From positions 14,513,668-14,577,667 of the forward strand of contig CM026425.1 of NCBI GenBank assembly GCA_014871385.1: a DNA stretch of 64,000 bases, in the 5' to 3' direction. Below, one piece after another: positions 1 through 11,730 of the stretch. The first letter of the stretch is position 1; every line of letters starts with the position of its first letter. Position numbers and translations under genes: made by a program. The notes beneath the pieces are model-generated. The model saw nothing but the letters and a program-made list of their open reading frames with translations. It did not search any database and had not been told where the DNA came from. The DNA comes from Ceratodon purpureus (lineage: Eukaryota; Streptophyta; Bryopsida; Pseudoditrichales; Ditrichaceae).

Positions 1-236
1 TATATAGAGGTCTAAACATAAAAGTATTAACAATAGATATTAGGACGCTATTAAAACCTTGTACAAGTACACCTAAAACTAAAAAAGGATGTTGTTGATT
101 TGGGTTATTTTCATTCTATTACTAGTTGTTACAGTCTCTATTTTCATGCTCAACGTCAAGAATTGGTGCATCTAGTTTGGCTAGTTAATTTTACACAATT
201 ACTTTTAATTCTATCTTGACGCTACATAATTTATTA

Positions 237-647
237 TTATATTAATGAGTGAACTACCTCCTGCACTACAGGACAAGCTACATCGACATTCATTGATTGT
301 TCCCCAATTTGCACTTGTCGTAGGCGGGGACGTTTCAACAATGGAATAACTTCACTCTTTCCACGTAATGCCTCCCTAGAATAAGTCCCCGGTGGAATCT
401 TCTTGACCTTGGAGTATGCATGAGGTGCCAAAGGGACAACCGGTTCCTCAAGGGGAACTACGAAAACACCTGGCTCTTCTACAGCCACTATGTCCCCTAG
501 CACATCTACTTTTACTTCCACGCCGTCATTTTCAGAATGCCCTTCATTGCATCCATTCAACTCATCTTCCCCCTCGACCTCCACATACGGATGAAATGGG
601 CCAACGACATCACCAAGTGAGATAGTGGTTTCCCCGGCAACTTCCAT
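237..647 (-). CDS. MULE-associated accessory protein of unknown function, 136 aa
   Basis: ATG at 645-647; the ORF is open to a stop at 237. I do not recognise a known domain. It is clearly homologous to the ORF at 57570-58022: both start ME, share PF(H/Q)PYVEVE near residue 18, then an acidic stretch. They then share PLxPHAYSKVxKIPxGTYSRE-type residues in mid-protein (about 72-92 here) and a PLLKR motif. The protein is acidic in the first half and basic in the last third, with no membrane segment or signal peptide. The upstream 100 bp also match the paralogue's promoter, including a TATTTAAGT box. Conserved coding blocks in two diverged copies suggest past selection. A role in transposition or its regulation is inferred only from association with the MULE. 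Confidence 0.6.
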   Translation of the reverse strand: MEVAGETTISLGDVVGPFHPYVEVEGEDELNGCNEGHSENDGVEVKVDVLGDIVAVEEPGVFVVPLEEPVVPLAPHAYSKVKKIPPGTYSREALRGKSEVIPLLKRPRLRQVQIGEQSMNVDVACPVVQEVVHSLI

Positions 648-719
648 TTCACAACACGCTCTTCTTGGAACTTAATTCAAGAAGAGCACGAACAAAGAGG
701 ATGAGAGCTTCTACTCCCA

Positions 720-733
720 CTACTTAAATATCG
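720..733 (-). promoter_or_regulatory. Core promoter (TATTTAAGT box) of the accessory ORF
   Basis: On the minus strand the sequence reads GATATTTAAGTA, about 75-85 bp before the ATG at 647. The same box, inside a longer conserved block (TTCAAGGG.GCC.AGCATCT upstream of it), lies about 77 bp before the paralogue's ATG at 57570. A related box lies before the gene at 62847. Confidence 0.5.
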
Positions 734-889
734 AGGAGGTAGATGCTCGGCACCCTTGAATAGTGGGATATATAAGAATGATTAAATATTATACCACTCC
801 ATGGCATGAATAGATTTGTTATCTCTGATTTAATTAATTTGTGGACAAGGTACCCTAAACCATCAATTGAGAGTGAACTAGAAGCTCTT

Positions 890-1430
890 ACAAATGATAA
901 ATAATAAAAAATGAAAAGGTAAAGAATTAAAAGATAGTAAAATTAGAAGACGAATGAAAAAAAATAAGGATATAAAAAAGATAAAAGATAAAAGATAATA
1001 GAATAAGAAAATAAATAAATTAATTGATTAAAATAAATAGGAAATAAAAACACATAAAAGGAAAAATATACATATATAAAGAGTGCAAAAATAGGAAAAA
1101 AAATATTAAAAAAAAAAGAAGATAAATGATGGAATTAAACTAAAAAAAAGAATTAATGATTAAAAAAAAATTAAAAAAAAAAAGATAAAAGATAATTATA
1201 TATATATATATATAATTTGAGGAAAAAAAAGAAAACACTGTAAAATAAAATAAAAATAATGAAGATACAAAAAAAAACAAAAAAAAGGTAAAAGGTATGA
1301 AAATTAAAATTAAATAAAAAACGAATAAAGATAAAAAGAATACATGATAAAAAAAGAGTTAAATGATAAAAGGTAAAAAAAAAAAAAAATTAAATAAATA
1401 AAAGATAATAAATGCAACTTAAAGATGATC
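890..1430. repeat. A-rich low-complexity DNA inside MULE-L
   Basis: About 540 bp dominated by short A-rich words such as AAAAGATAAAAG and GAATAAA, with a short (TA)n run near 1198-1216. No gene is seen. The matching position in MULE-R (56980-57350) is T-rich with TTTCATTTTATT repeats, which is the same kind of sequence given the inverted orientation. Confidence 0.6.
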
Positions 1431-1840
1431 CGTTAATACAAATCGTATATAGTATTTAAAAATAAAAATTAGAAGGAAATAATTCAAATGAAATAACAAT
1501 AAAAAAAATATATACATTAGAACAAAATCAAAATGACATGAAGAGAACGGTAGAAATGTAGCAATGTGAAGAAAATGACCGAGGATAACATATTCAGTTA
1601 TTTGGTCATTTCAACATTAAATAAAGGGACAGAGGACCTACTCTGAAAATTATAAGAAATTGTGAATTTTAGTCCACGGTTATAGGGTCATTATTATTAC
1701 CAAAAATAGTAATATTCTCAGAATATTCTAAAAATATTCTGAGAATATTCGAATTTGCTAATAATAGTTTTTATTTTTAGTAATAATATTACTGTTTTTA
1801 GATTTAGACCCCTATTTTCTGCTCGTCGATCACCAAATCT

Positions 1841-1884
1841 CCGCTCGCCGCTCTCCGCTCGCCGCTCGCCGCTACCATACAAGC
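1841..1884 (-). repeat. Terminal GAGCGG heptad array of MULE-L
   Basis: On the minus strand, just inside the end GTAGCTTGTATGGT, there are nearly five 7-bp units of the form AGCGGCG or AGCGGAG. A similar array (GAGCGGA, GAGCGGT, GAGCGCA, then GAGAGCGGAGAGC) stands at the same place in MULE-R (56499-56549). Repeated short motifs at transposon ends often bind transposase; that role is inferred. Confidence 0.55.
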
Positions 1885-4800
1885 TACCCCCCTGAATTGG
1901 ATAAGGTGGTGTTGATGTCGTTGTTGGCTTGGGTGACAGGAACAGGTGCTGAAGGAAGAAGCTGCAATTCGGTGAGGAGACGCGAGAGCCATACTCCTTC
2001 TTGAACGCCGTCGCTCAAGGATTTATATTCGGATTCTGTAGACGATCTTGAGATTGTCAACTGTCGCTTGGATTGCCACGATACGGGACCTCCCGCAGCT
2101 ACGAACAGGTAAGCACCAATACTTCTTCGTGTATCAGGGCAAGTTGCCCAATCTGCATCGGTGAATCCTTGTATCGAAAAAATTGGATTGTTACTATAAA
2201 GAATGCCATAATCAGAAGTAGATAGTACATACCTTAATATGTGCATAGCTGAGTCGAGGTGTGCTTGCTGAGGCTCAGCCATATACAAGGCAATGCGGTT
2301 GACGGCGAATGCGAGATCAGGTCTTGTGATAGTTAGGAAGATCAGTTTCCCGACTAGTTGAGAGTATGTTGTTGAGTCGACTGACTTGGTGTGTGTTTCG
2401 GAGCAGAGCGTTTGACCAGCCCGAAGTGGTGTTTTTGCAGGTTTAATGTCTTTGGGAGGAAAATCATTCAGGATAGAGAGTGCATACTCCCGTTGGTGAA
2501 TGAAGATGCCGTGAGGGAGATAATCAAAGGTGACTCCGAGGTATTTTCTAATTAAACCTAAGTCAGTCATATCATATGTTTCTTGTAGAAAAGATTTTAG
2601 CCATTTGATTAATTTTGAGCAACTGCCAGTTATGAAAAGATCATCTACATATAGGAGTAAGAGAAGTACCTGGTTGTTTTGGTGCAGGAAGTACAGATTT
2701 GGATCGAAGCTGCTGCGACTGAGTCCTAGTTGTCGAAGTGAGGCGTCAATCCGTTCGTACCATGCCGTGGGTGACTGTTTCAGGCCATAGAGTGAGCGGA
2801 GGAGGCGGCATACTTTTGATTCGTGTCCTGGGGTGATAAATCCGGGAGGCTGTCGCATGAAGACAGGCTCTTTCAATACTCCGTGAAGGAATGCCGTGCG
2901 CACATCCATATGATGTATGGGCCATTTGCGAGAGGAGGCGACTGCAACAATGGTTCGAATAGTTGCCCATTTGATAACCGGAGTGAAAGTCTCTTCAAAA
3001 TCCAGTCCCGGTTGTTGCTCAAAGCCGCGAGCCACCAGCCTGGCTTTCTTTGTAGGTAGGCTTCCTAATGGTCCTTCTTTGATTTTATAAACCCATTTGC
3101 AAGTAATAGGTCGAATGCCCTCTGGTAGGGTCTCTAGTTTCCACGTTTTGTTTTTATGGATACTATCCATCTCTTTTTGCATAGCCTCTTGCCACCCGGG
3201 GTCTAATCTAGCTTCGGAAAAAGTAATGTTGTCACTGGTTGAGACTTGTGCAGGTGGTGATTGGATTTTGGGAATAGCTAACGGTGTGCAGTCGGGTGAA
3301 TGATCACTGAGGTAAACCACATAGTCATCTAGTCTGACATTCTGAGCACGGGTTCGAGAGCCTCTACGAGGTTGAGCTGGTGATTGACACTCGGGAGGTG
3401 CTGGAGAATTACAATTGCTAACTGGTGATAGTGGGCGTTCAGGAGCTTGCGGGGAAAGAGATGGTAAACGGGGAAAGTCCAGGGGGTCGGTAGAATCATA
3501 GTTCTGAAGGAAGGGGGTAGAAGTATGGGACTGTTCTGTTGGATTAGACTGGTTTGTAGTGGCACATGAGGGTAGCATAGGAGCTATGTTGTTTGGTAGC
3601 AAGTTGAGGGGGCTAGGATCTACTGCTACAGAGGAAGGATTGTAAGTAAACTTGCTCTCATTAAATGAGACGTCTCTGGTAACTACAATTTTTCTGGTAG
3701 CCGGGTTCCAGCATCGGTAGGCTTTCGAGTGTTCATCATAACCAAGTAGTATAGCTGGGAAGGCTTTGGGATCAAGTTTGGTTCGGCGCTCTTTCGGGAT
3801 ATGGACAAAGGCTAGGCATCCAATTACTCTAAGATGAGCTATGTTTGGTTTAATTCCTGAGAAGGCTTCCTCGGGAGTTATCTTTGAGAGAGCTCGGCAA
3901 GGCAATCTGTTTTGAACATAATTTACCGCCATAGCAATTTCGTCCCAGAGAAAACGAGGGATACGCGTACCTGAAACAACGCTTCGGATTCCTTCGAGGA
4001 GGCTCCAATTCTTTCGTTCAGCTGTGCCGTTCTGTTCAGGTGAGTATCCCGAAGTCAACTGTTGATGAATGCCGTGTGTCTCACAGTAAGTTGTGAATTC
4101 GTGAGACACATATTCGCCACCACGATCAGATCTTAGCGTCTTGATTTTGAGTGATGGTGTCTCAACTAGCTGTCGAAATTTGTGGAAGAACGATATTGTC
4201 TGCGATTTATGAGATAAAAAATATAACCAGGTTTTTCGAGAATAATCATCAATAAAGGTTAGAATATACCTGCAATTTGATCTGGTTGGTGTATCTAGAG
4301 GACCGCATAGGTCACTATGTATTAGTTGGAGGGGGGAGCTTGAGAATGTCATCCTAAGCTTTGGGAAGCTTTCCCTGTGAAGCTTTCCGAGTGCACAGTT
4401 AGAGCAAAACCTTTTTAAATAGGGAAGTGAGGGAATACCATTAACTAACCTTTGCTGTGACATATGGTACAGGCTTTGTCTGTTTACGTGAACAAGCCTG
4501 CGATGCCAGAGATCTGTAATCTCTTCCGGGGAAGTTGCTATCGTGTTTTCGTCCAGGGCTGGTGGTAGCGAGGTTTTACTTGGTAATGATACTGATTGTA
4601 AGTGGTTACGTACCTTGGTTGAGGCTTTGATGTGCGGTTCTGAATCAGCAGCGTCTGTTTGTGTGATCCTTCCTGATGATGATGTATGGGGAGTGCTGGT
4701 GATTGATACACCCGTGTGCATGTTGTTTGCAGACTTTGGAACGCCTTGTTGTGGTTCGACTTGAGCTGGATGATGACTGATGGGTGTGGAAGCTGGAATG

Positions 4801-6263
4801 GTCAATTGTGACGAAGTTGCTGCTAAACAAGAGATTTGACTGGTAAGTATTGCCTTTGCTGATAGCTTGTATAGCTTGGTGCGAGGATCTCTCACCGCTT
4901 TAAGGAAAACTTTGTCAGGTTGTTTGATGCTAAAAATGAGACATAATTTTGCTGAAAATTAAATTGTGTGTCCAAGATCTGTTAATCTACCAACCGAAAT
5001 GAGATTTGTTTTAACACCAGGCACATAAAGAACATCTTTGAGCATTTTTGTATTAGAATCAGAAAAATTGACATTCCCTTTGTAGGATACGGGGAGAACT
5101 TGCCCAGCAGCAGTGCGTATGCTAGAGACCGTGGAGCTAGATGGAGAGGATACTACTTTGGAGTTGCCTGTTACGTGTGAGCTGGCCCCTGAGTCGAGAA
5201 ACCAGGGGTCTTCATCGACCGTAAATGCACTCATGCATGCATTTAGGGCTGCTTCAGTTTCTTCTTCTTCTTCATCGGGTTCTTCGTCAGATAGCTCCTC
5301 CAAGGTAACGTATGAGCTTTCGCTGTTTCTGAGTGTTGACAGCTGGATCTGAAGGTCTCTAATCTGCTTTTCCACTTTGGTGACTTCGCAATCTGCCTCG
5401 GTATGGCCTTCTTTCCCGCACTTACGACATACTCGTGGCTGTGTACTGTAGGTGCGGCCGCGTCCTCTGGAGAAGCGACCTCCTCGAGAACCTCTTGAGC
5501 CCCGTGTGAAGTTACTTCGGCCTGCTGTGCGGTTAGAATAGTGATAACGGTCATTTCTATTAGCGTACAAGATCTCTTCAGCTTCCTGCTTGGAGTCTAT
5601 GGATCTGGAGCTTTCCTCGTGTAATAGAGATCCCTGTAGCTCCTAAAATGTAGGCGTACGTTCTCTACCTTGCTGAACGGTTTTAAAAGTTGCCCAGCTT
5701 TTCGGTAAACTGGAAAGAACTTTGTCTACGAGATCTTCATCTGAAACAATCACTCCTAGACTTGCTAACTGAGTGATCAAGGAATTGACTTCCTGTAAGT
5801 GTGAATCTAAGCTTGTTCCTTCTGTCATACGTAACGAATAAAGTTTCTCCTTCAGGGCTAGGCGCCTAGAAGGACTCTGTACATCGTATAGTGTCCTAAG
5901 CTTCTCCCAGATTTGCAATGGATCTGTCAAGTGAATAATGTGTAGGAGAATGGAATCTTTTACCGTTACAACTATGATGCGGCAGGTTCGAATTCGGTTG
6001 CTGAAGTTGGAATCGTCCTGCGATGTTGAGGCGGTGACAGTGAGTTTTGAGGCTGCGATCTTGGTCTTCGCAGCAGGGGGAGAGGTTGCCGTTCCTGAGA
6101 CTTCGCTGGAACTGCTAGACGGCGTGGTGGTCGTCTCTTCAGGTGATACAAATCTCCAAAGTCCTTCCTGCATGAGCAACATTTTGAGCTTGTAGCTCCA
6201 CAAGATATAGTTACTCTGACCTTCTAGTTTCATGGACTCTGGTACTTCTCTGTTGTGATCCAT
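1885..6263 (-). pseudogene. copia-1 gag-pol polyprotein, interrupted
   Basis: Starts at ATG 6263 with a copia gag (SNYILWSYKLKMLL motif). A CCHC zinc knuckle (CRKCGKEGHTEADC) lies near 5420, the protease DSGAS near 5190, and the integrase HHCC and DD-E core (LIHSDLCGP, SDRGGEY, GTAERKN) near 4350-4020. Reverse transcriptase with YVDD lies near 2650 and RNase H residues near 2050. One reading frame is cut by TAG at 5643-5645 and TAA at 4959-4961; no frameshift is needed between the parts. The frame stops at 1884, before the end of a normal RNase H domain. The intact catalytic motifs suggest modest decay, but two nonsense codons and the lost 3' end make it inactive. Confidence 0.85.
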
Positions 6264-6329
6264 TGCTGCCTGTATGAGAGTGGAATGCTAGATCTGCGAT
6301 CTGAGACTCCTAAACCTATTGGTTCTAAC

Positions 6330-6341
6330 GCTCTGATACCA
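6330..6341 (-). other. Primer binding site of copia-1 (tRNA-Met type)
   Basis: Minus-strand TGGTATCAGAGC, the usual plant copia site complementary to initiator tRNA-Met, three bases inside the 5' LTR end. Confidence 0.85.
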
Positions 6342-6344
6342 TAT

Positions 6345-6463
6345 TGTAACTCAGACAGATATATTGAATAAAGAAGAAGGTTTACACGGAGCAGCTTTAT
6401 ACTGCGGAGGAGAGCCTGAGTACAGGTGGAAGTTCATCGACGGATGAAACCCTAATGGTTACA
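6345..6463 (-). repeat. 5' LTR of copia-1, 119 bp
   Basis: On the minus strand it begins TGTAACC and ends GAGTTACA, giving a perfect 6-bp terminal inverted repeat (TGTAAC/GTTACA). It has a TATAAAG box inside (near 6400) and ends directly before the primer site. At 119 bp it is short for a copia LTR. There is no second LTR in the window to confirm the outer edge, so that edge rests on the inverted repeat. Confidence 0.65.
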
Positions 6464-6531
6464 GGGATGAGAAATGCTAATAAAACCTACAAGAAAGCCA
6501 TCGTGGGAAGACTGGTCAACTGGAAACATAC

Positions 6532-9500
6532 CCAGTTGGGTAGATACACTTCATCTTCTGGCATGGAGAGGTCTCTGTTTCTCTTCCCACTGACAATCTC
6601 CAAAAGTAGAACCCCGAAGCTGTACACGTCTGCCTTGTCGCTCAGCTCGCCATGGCACATGTACTCCGGTGCTAAATATCCACTGCACGATATTAAGAGA
6701 ATGTGTGAGCTTGAGTATTGCACAGTGAGACTGATTATCCCAAGCATGTACGAAGAAATTACTTTATATACATTGTTCTTCTTCGAAAAGCAACAACTTG
6801 TCAAATGTCTTCCTTTGCTAAACTCCGAAAGCATGAATGCATCTGAAAGCTGCACATGGATTTTAGAGGAGTAGAAGCCGTTGTGAATTCTCGGAGATAA
6901 GATCAGGGACTGAAATACATACAGTGTTCCAGCACATTGCTGTGTCAGGATGACGCTCCGCGCGTCTTCAATTGGCCGAGCTAATCCGAAATCTGCAATC
7001 TTCGGCTGGAATTTCTTGTCCAGCAAGATGTTGCTGGCTTTGATGTCTCGATGGATTATTCGGGATCGGGATGATGCATGCAGATAGTACAAGCCCTGCG
7101 CCACGCCCTGGCAAACGTTCAGTCGCGCCTGCCAAGTCAACACCGGCTGCGTGCCATCGGAAGTGTAGTCTGTGGAGCGATGTCGACCTGGCGAGCAAAT
7201 GAGAATTTCTACCACAATAATCAGTCGACGACGGACGTAATAGGTCAGTCAGTGAACCTCATTTTCTGATACTTCCCGTGCAGAAACTAAACTCAGAAAC
7301 TATAGACGATGGAGGAAGTTCAGCTGATTTACACAGAAGAAGCTTGTCGAGATCGCAGTTGTCCACGTATTCGTAGACCAGAAGCGTCTGTTTGCCGTGC
7401 AGGCAGTAGCCTTTGAGGGTCACGAGGTTCCGATGCTGAAGGTTGGAAATCAGCAGAACCTCGTTGAGGAAGTCATCCCTGCCCTTGTTTGTTTCCAAGA
7501 ACAGCTGCTTCACTGCAACCTCGAGGTTGTTCCCCAGGATGCCCTGCATACAATATGAAATTTGAAGCGTAACGTTTTACATGATGAGCTTTCAAGCTCA
7601 CGGTTACAATATGCGAGCATGAGCCACAACACTAAGGACTGTAAAACATTTTCAAGTAAATGGGATGTGGAAGTGACTCAGGTAATGTGAGTGAGAATTC
7701 AATCAAGTTCTGACCTTGTACACAGCCCCATAGGCTCCTTCACCCAGTTTCATCTCAGAAGCAAAGTTTTTTGTGGCAACTCGAAGTTCACTGTATTCAA
7801 ACCTCTTAGCTCGTTGATATCAGCCTCTTTGATTTCTGCAAGAGAAGGCAGGTCAATTGTGAGTTAATTTGGTGCAACTTAAGCCCTTATACTAGCATGC
7901 AAAGAAGTGCTGTAGGTCTGTAAGTTGAAATTAGGAGTTAACTATGATTTTCTTCCATAACGTCGTTCACGTGCAGCCCGGACGTGACTGAACGTACAAC
8001 CTGCAATGTTCAAGGAAGTTAGCTTGTGAATCTGATTGTCGTAATTTAGATATATGCCTGATGGTACTAATACTTACTTTTCTGAAGATCTCGTATATGC
8101 TTTTGCTTCCGTCGGAGGATTACGCCAAAGCCCAGGATTACCAACACAATTACTGCAGAACTTATGGAAGTGGCCATTGTTATGACCTTCCAGCCCATGT
8201 TGTTAGACTCTGCAAAATTGCATAGTGACTTATAAGTTAGTGCAAGTAGTCGTGCACGCATAAATATGCACCAGAAAATAGGATCAGTACCGTAGATAGT
8301 TCTAAGTGTTAAGAGTATCGATATCATTTCTGATGAGATTCTTACTTTGCGGCAAGTAGATGCAGGGATGCCCACAGTAGAAAGTACATCTTCGCGAGTC
8401 ATCTTCTGAAGTCCAACTCTTGTTGCAATAGGGGTTTCCCTGCAGACTGTTGCGCATACTCAGCTTGTCAATTTCCCTAATCATGACTGTAACTTGTATC
8501 GCCATACTCATTAAAATGGCCAATCTTGTTTATACTGGTCGCCACACTATTCAAATAGAGAGAAAAAATGAACTGACAATCTACAACTGCTCGAAAAGAA
8601 CTGCCTCCCATGTAGAGGTACAAATTACCGTGAACTTGGATGGATCGGGAAGATCAAGCACAAACTCACTTGATTTTAGTTAAACCAGCTACTCTGACAA
8701 GTTCCTCAGAAGTCACAACATCTGTGAACATGTTGTCTTTGAGGCTCAGTACTTTCAGACTCTTGCTGATATTGCTGAGCTCGGCAAATGCTAAAATGTT
8801 CAGGGTCCCATTAAATCTGTTTTTGTCAAGATATCTGAAAAAACATTTTATCAAATGAGAGATAATAGCAAATTTAGTACAGATGTCAAAACGTCCAATA
8901 ATTTAGTCTCAAGATTGAAGGGACCTAGTTTCAATACGAAGCTGAATCATTCAACAAGCCATGCTATAACTTCTCAAATGCACAAATTCTGATATTGTTT
9001 ATTGGGAGGAAAGTTAGGCAAAGATCAATGTGATTTATGTACTCCTAATCAAGTATGAGGGAGTAGTATGAATGCTCAAAGTTGCTCACAATTCTGATAG
9101 TTGTAGTTGAGATATGTTGTTGTTGGCCCAATCGGGAAGAGGGCCACCAATATCAAGGTTTGAGATATCAAGCACGCCCTGCTGCTGAGGAAGTGTACTG
9201 AGGAAAAGAGTTACATTATCTGACAGCCCCATGAAATCGTTTGAACTCAAATTTCTGCAGCACGGATTGGAAGATGTACTTTTGTTATTACTTCCATTTG
9301 ATTGCTAAATTTTGTGGACATACTCTACTCATAGGGACCGATGAGTTTCAGCTACCAACCTTGATTTAGAAATTTTGATTTAAAAATAACTCCACTAAGA
9401 CTCCCATCATGATATAATATCCCTGGAAGTCTGCAAGTGCATGTAGCTAGGAGCTGACCATCAAACAAGCACAACTTCCTGACCAAGTGCGATCAAAAGA

Positions 9501-10320
9501 GCTGCTATTTTCAAGACCAAAAAGTGACAAGGATTTGCCAAGAACTCACAAGGTTTTCACGACGCTTAAGTTGTATAGGTCTGGCAATCGGCCTCCGAGT
9601 TTGTTGTTGGATAAATCTCTGCGTTGTAAAAGTGGAAGCTTTGGAATTGAAAAAGTTTGGTTTACAAAGCGAATAGTTTTTTGGCAATAAGATGAATTCA
9701 TGAAGGCCAGGTAAGTCTGGGATACTAAAGCATGCTGCATAGTTTTTGAGAAGCATATGCAACTGACAAGAAGTGGCTTTGAGTCACTCACAAAGAAGTC
9801 AAATTTGTGGCTCCGGCGAGGCTCGACACGAGGCTGGACACTGAACCTGTAAGCTTATTGTTTGATATGTTTCTGCGTAGAGTCAACTTCGCAGGTCAAG
9901 CCAGAATCAACGATGTAATTGCATTATCGTGTTATTAAGGTTGCGAAGGACCATCGAATCAGTACTGTATATTGTGTACAAGTTATGATAGCACTTACAA
10001 ATGACGAAGAGATTCATAGGGTCCATAGGGAGGGATTTCAGGAAGGGACCCTGTGAAGTTGTTCGAAGAAAGATCTCTGCACAGGATACATCCAAACCAC
10101 TCGTTGGCAAAGAGACAGGAGTTATTTAGCACAAGTCAATATTGGCTAATGTCTTGAAAACTTCTTGTCGCGATTCGTGCAAACCATTTGTTTATTTGTT
10201 TCTTTGGAGAAAGAACTAAGCATAATCATAAACTGCACAAAATTTCAAGAGTCTCGAAAATAGGGGAGCACTCGTTCATGCCTCACGAATTCACGGCTTA
10301 CTCATCAGTAGTATCTCCCA
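6532..10320 (-). pseudogene. LRR receptor-like kinase, 3' part (LRRs, TM segment, partial kinase)
   Basis: Exons on the minus strand read from about 10110 down. Single-LRR exons (each close to 70 bp, with LSxNxFTG-type cores) lie near 10060, 9860, 9590, 9220 and 8750. A Cys-containing juxtamembrane part (NPYCN) lies near 8430, and a transmembrane exon 8073-8210 is followed by a basic stop-transfer. The glycine loop (LGEGAYGAVYK) is in an exon ending at 7715, VAVK and the alphaC region at about 7280-7543. HRDIKASN and DFG are in the exon ending at 6923, and APEY/DVYSFG in the 151-bp exon 6532-6682. The layout fits LRR subfamily VIII plasma-membrane kinases. Kinase subdomains after DVYSFG are absent: copia-1 sits in the next intron. 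The 5' LRR exons continue at 42651, across the CACTA insertion. Confidence 0.75.
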
Positions 10321-10323
10321 TCT

Positions 10324-10345
10324 CACTACTAGGATTTGGGGGGGT
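10324..10345 (+). repeat. Left terminal inverted repeat of the CACTA element
   Basis: Begins CACTACTAGG and is a perfect inverted match to 42626-42647. Just inside, AAGCTACG recurs near 10344, 10360 and 10437, resembling the subterminal repeats that CACTA proteins bind. Confidence 0.93.
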
Positions 10346-10843
10346 AAGCTACGGCAAATAAGCTACGTCCCCGAAACGAAGCCACATTTTTCTACGAATG
10401 CTGTCTCGGTTGCTGTTTTCTGTTAGATGCCACGGCTAAGCTACGTTTTCCGTTCCCAGTGGTGTTCCCCTCAGTAGAAGTGCGCCGCGGTCTTAACTTC
10501 GGGAATGCTGTCAGAGAACCAAACCATGTTCCCACTGCGGATCAGGATTTTTCCATACATGCAAGCGTGTTCCATTAATACTTTCACCATGTATTAAGAT
10601 ATGGTCGTTTATAATTATTTGCATCCGTAAGAGGGATGTAATGGCGATGAATGTGTAAGCATGAGTGGACCATGAGAGTAAGATCTCTGTGAAGTCTGGA
10701 CTGTAATAGAGTCGGCAATTTAACATGTTGAAGACTTAAAAAATAGAAGGTAAAAATGAGCACTGAACTTTTACATAGGTAAAAAACTGGATGAATGACC
10801 GTGGATATTGGGGATGGACCCAGAATTATACACTGTATGATAC

Positions 10844-11730
10844 TTGAACCCCTAAGTGCCCAAGCACTTTTTGGAATGACGGTTTGGACCAGTATTTTTT
10901 CCTTTTTTTAGACATCTAACCGTAAGATCTTGAACTTTACCCTCTTTAGAAGTACTGATAAAATTTTCGAGTGTTGGATGTTTACCATTTGTGAGATTAT
11001 AATGTTTAAAGTTGCAGGAAAACATTTTTTGGGTATAAACCGAACGACATAGGGTAAATGGTGAAAATGGGGACTTGATGTTCATTAGCCCAAACATTTT
11101 GCACATACTTTTTTCCATGTACGTAGTCAAGTTGGGTACCTCCATGCAAAAGTTTAGAGACTTATTCCTTTTTTAGGACCTTCATAAAAATTATTTTCTA
11201 GAAGCGGGTCTAAAAACGTTGATATCGTAAAACATGTATGACGTTATGTATACTTGGTTTTAGAAAAATCTAAACGGTGGTTAGGCGCCTTTATACATCT
11301 TTTATTTTTAGGCGCAATTATATTTGAAAAATTCCTGAATCTCAAATTCTGACGAATTCTGAAAGAAATAATTCATAAATTTGAAGCTTGTCATTGTAAT
11401 TTTTGGAGGCTGGCCTTGTAAAATTGGTTTCTTTTTTGACTTGCGTCTCTTTGGAATTTCAGTGGTGGTTCGGTTATGAAAATATTTCAAGAATTCTTTT
11501 TTTAAAAAACCCTAATTTTAAGCTGCCCGTTTTGGACTTGAAACCTAAGATTTCTAGATGAAGGTCTTAAAATTCGAATTTAGCTTTGAAAATTTTACCA
11601 CATATACTTTGCAGTATAGGTAGTACCCAGCAAAATTCTTAGGCAAAAATATGATTTTTAACCCCCTCATCGTGGCTGCCCAAAACAGCAAAAACCCATT
11701 TCGACTTTCCTGGATTTTTAGGGGTTAACC
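10844..11730. mobile_element. Old non-autonomous TIR element, copy 1 (TTAACCCCTAAA family)
   Basis: Starts TTGAACCCCTAAGTGCCC and ends in TTTTTAGGGGTTAACC, so the termini are inverted. Inside, CTAACCGTAAGATCTTG and GTGAGATTATAATGTTTAAA match internal blocks of two copies at 48703-49774 and 49959-51126. No coding capacity is seen. The copies are well diverged. This copy lies inside the CACTA element. Confidence 0.45.

Larger units (their letters stand above)
1..1884 (-). mobile_element. MULE-like DNA transposon, partial (MULE-L), truncated by the window edge
   Basis: The right-hand terminus ends at about 1884, next to copia sequence. Read on the minus strand, it begins GTAGCTTGTAYG, then a cluster of GAGCGG heptads, then AT-rich DNA. 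The same order recurs on the plus strand from 56487. Exact matches shared by the two ends include a 17-bp block at 1673-1689 versus 56660-56676 and a 15-bp block at 1739-1753 versus 56606-56620. Both ends are followed about 1.1-1.2 kb inside by homologous accessory ORFs (237-647 and 57570-58022). The right copy continues into a SWIM-domain MULE transposase, so this copy probably does too, beyond position 1. That extension is inference. The other terminus and the target duplication cannot be seen. Confidence 0.65.
1885..6463 (-). mobile_element. Ty1/copia LTR retrotransposon (copia-1), 3' truncated
   Basis: Minus-strand element with a 5' LTR at 6345-6463, a primer site at 6330-6341, then gag, protease, integrase, reverse transcriptase and part of RNase H. 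The 3' end of RNase H and the 3' LTR are absent: the sequence changes to MULE-L terminus at 1884. The 5' LTR lies in an intron of the receptor kinase, right after the donor site at 6530-6531. A 5-bp target duplication cannot be tested because the far side is missing. Confidence 0.85.
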
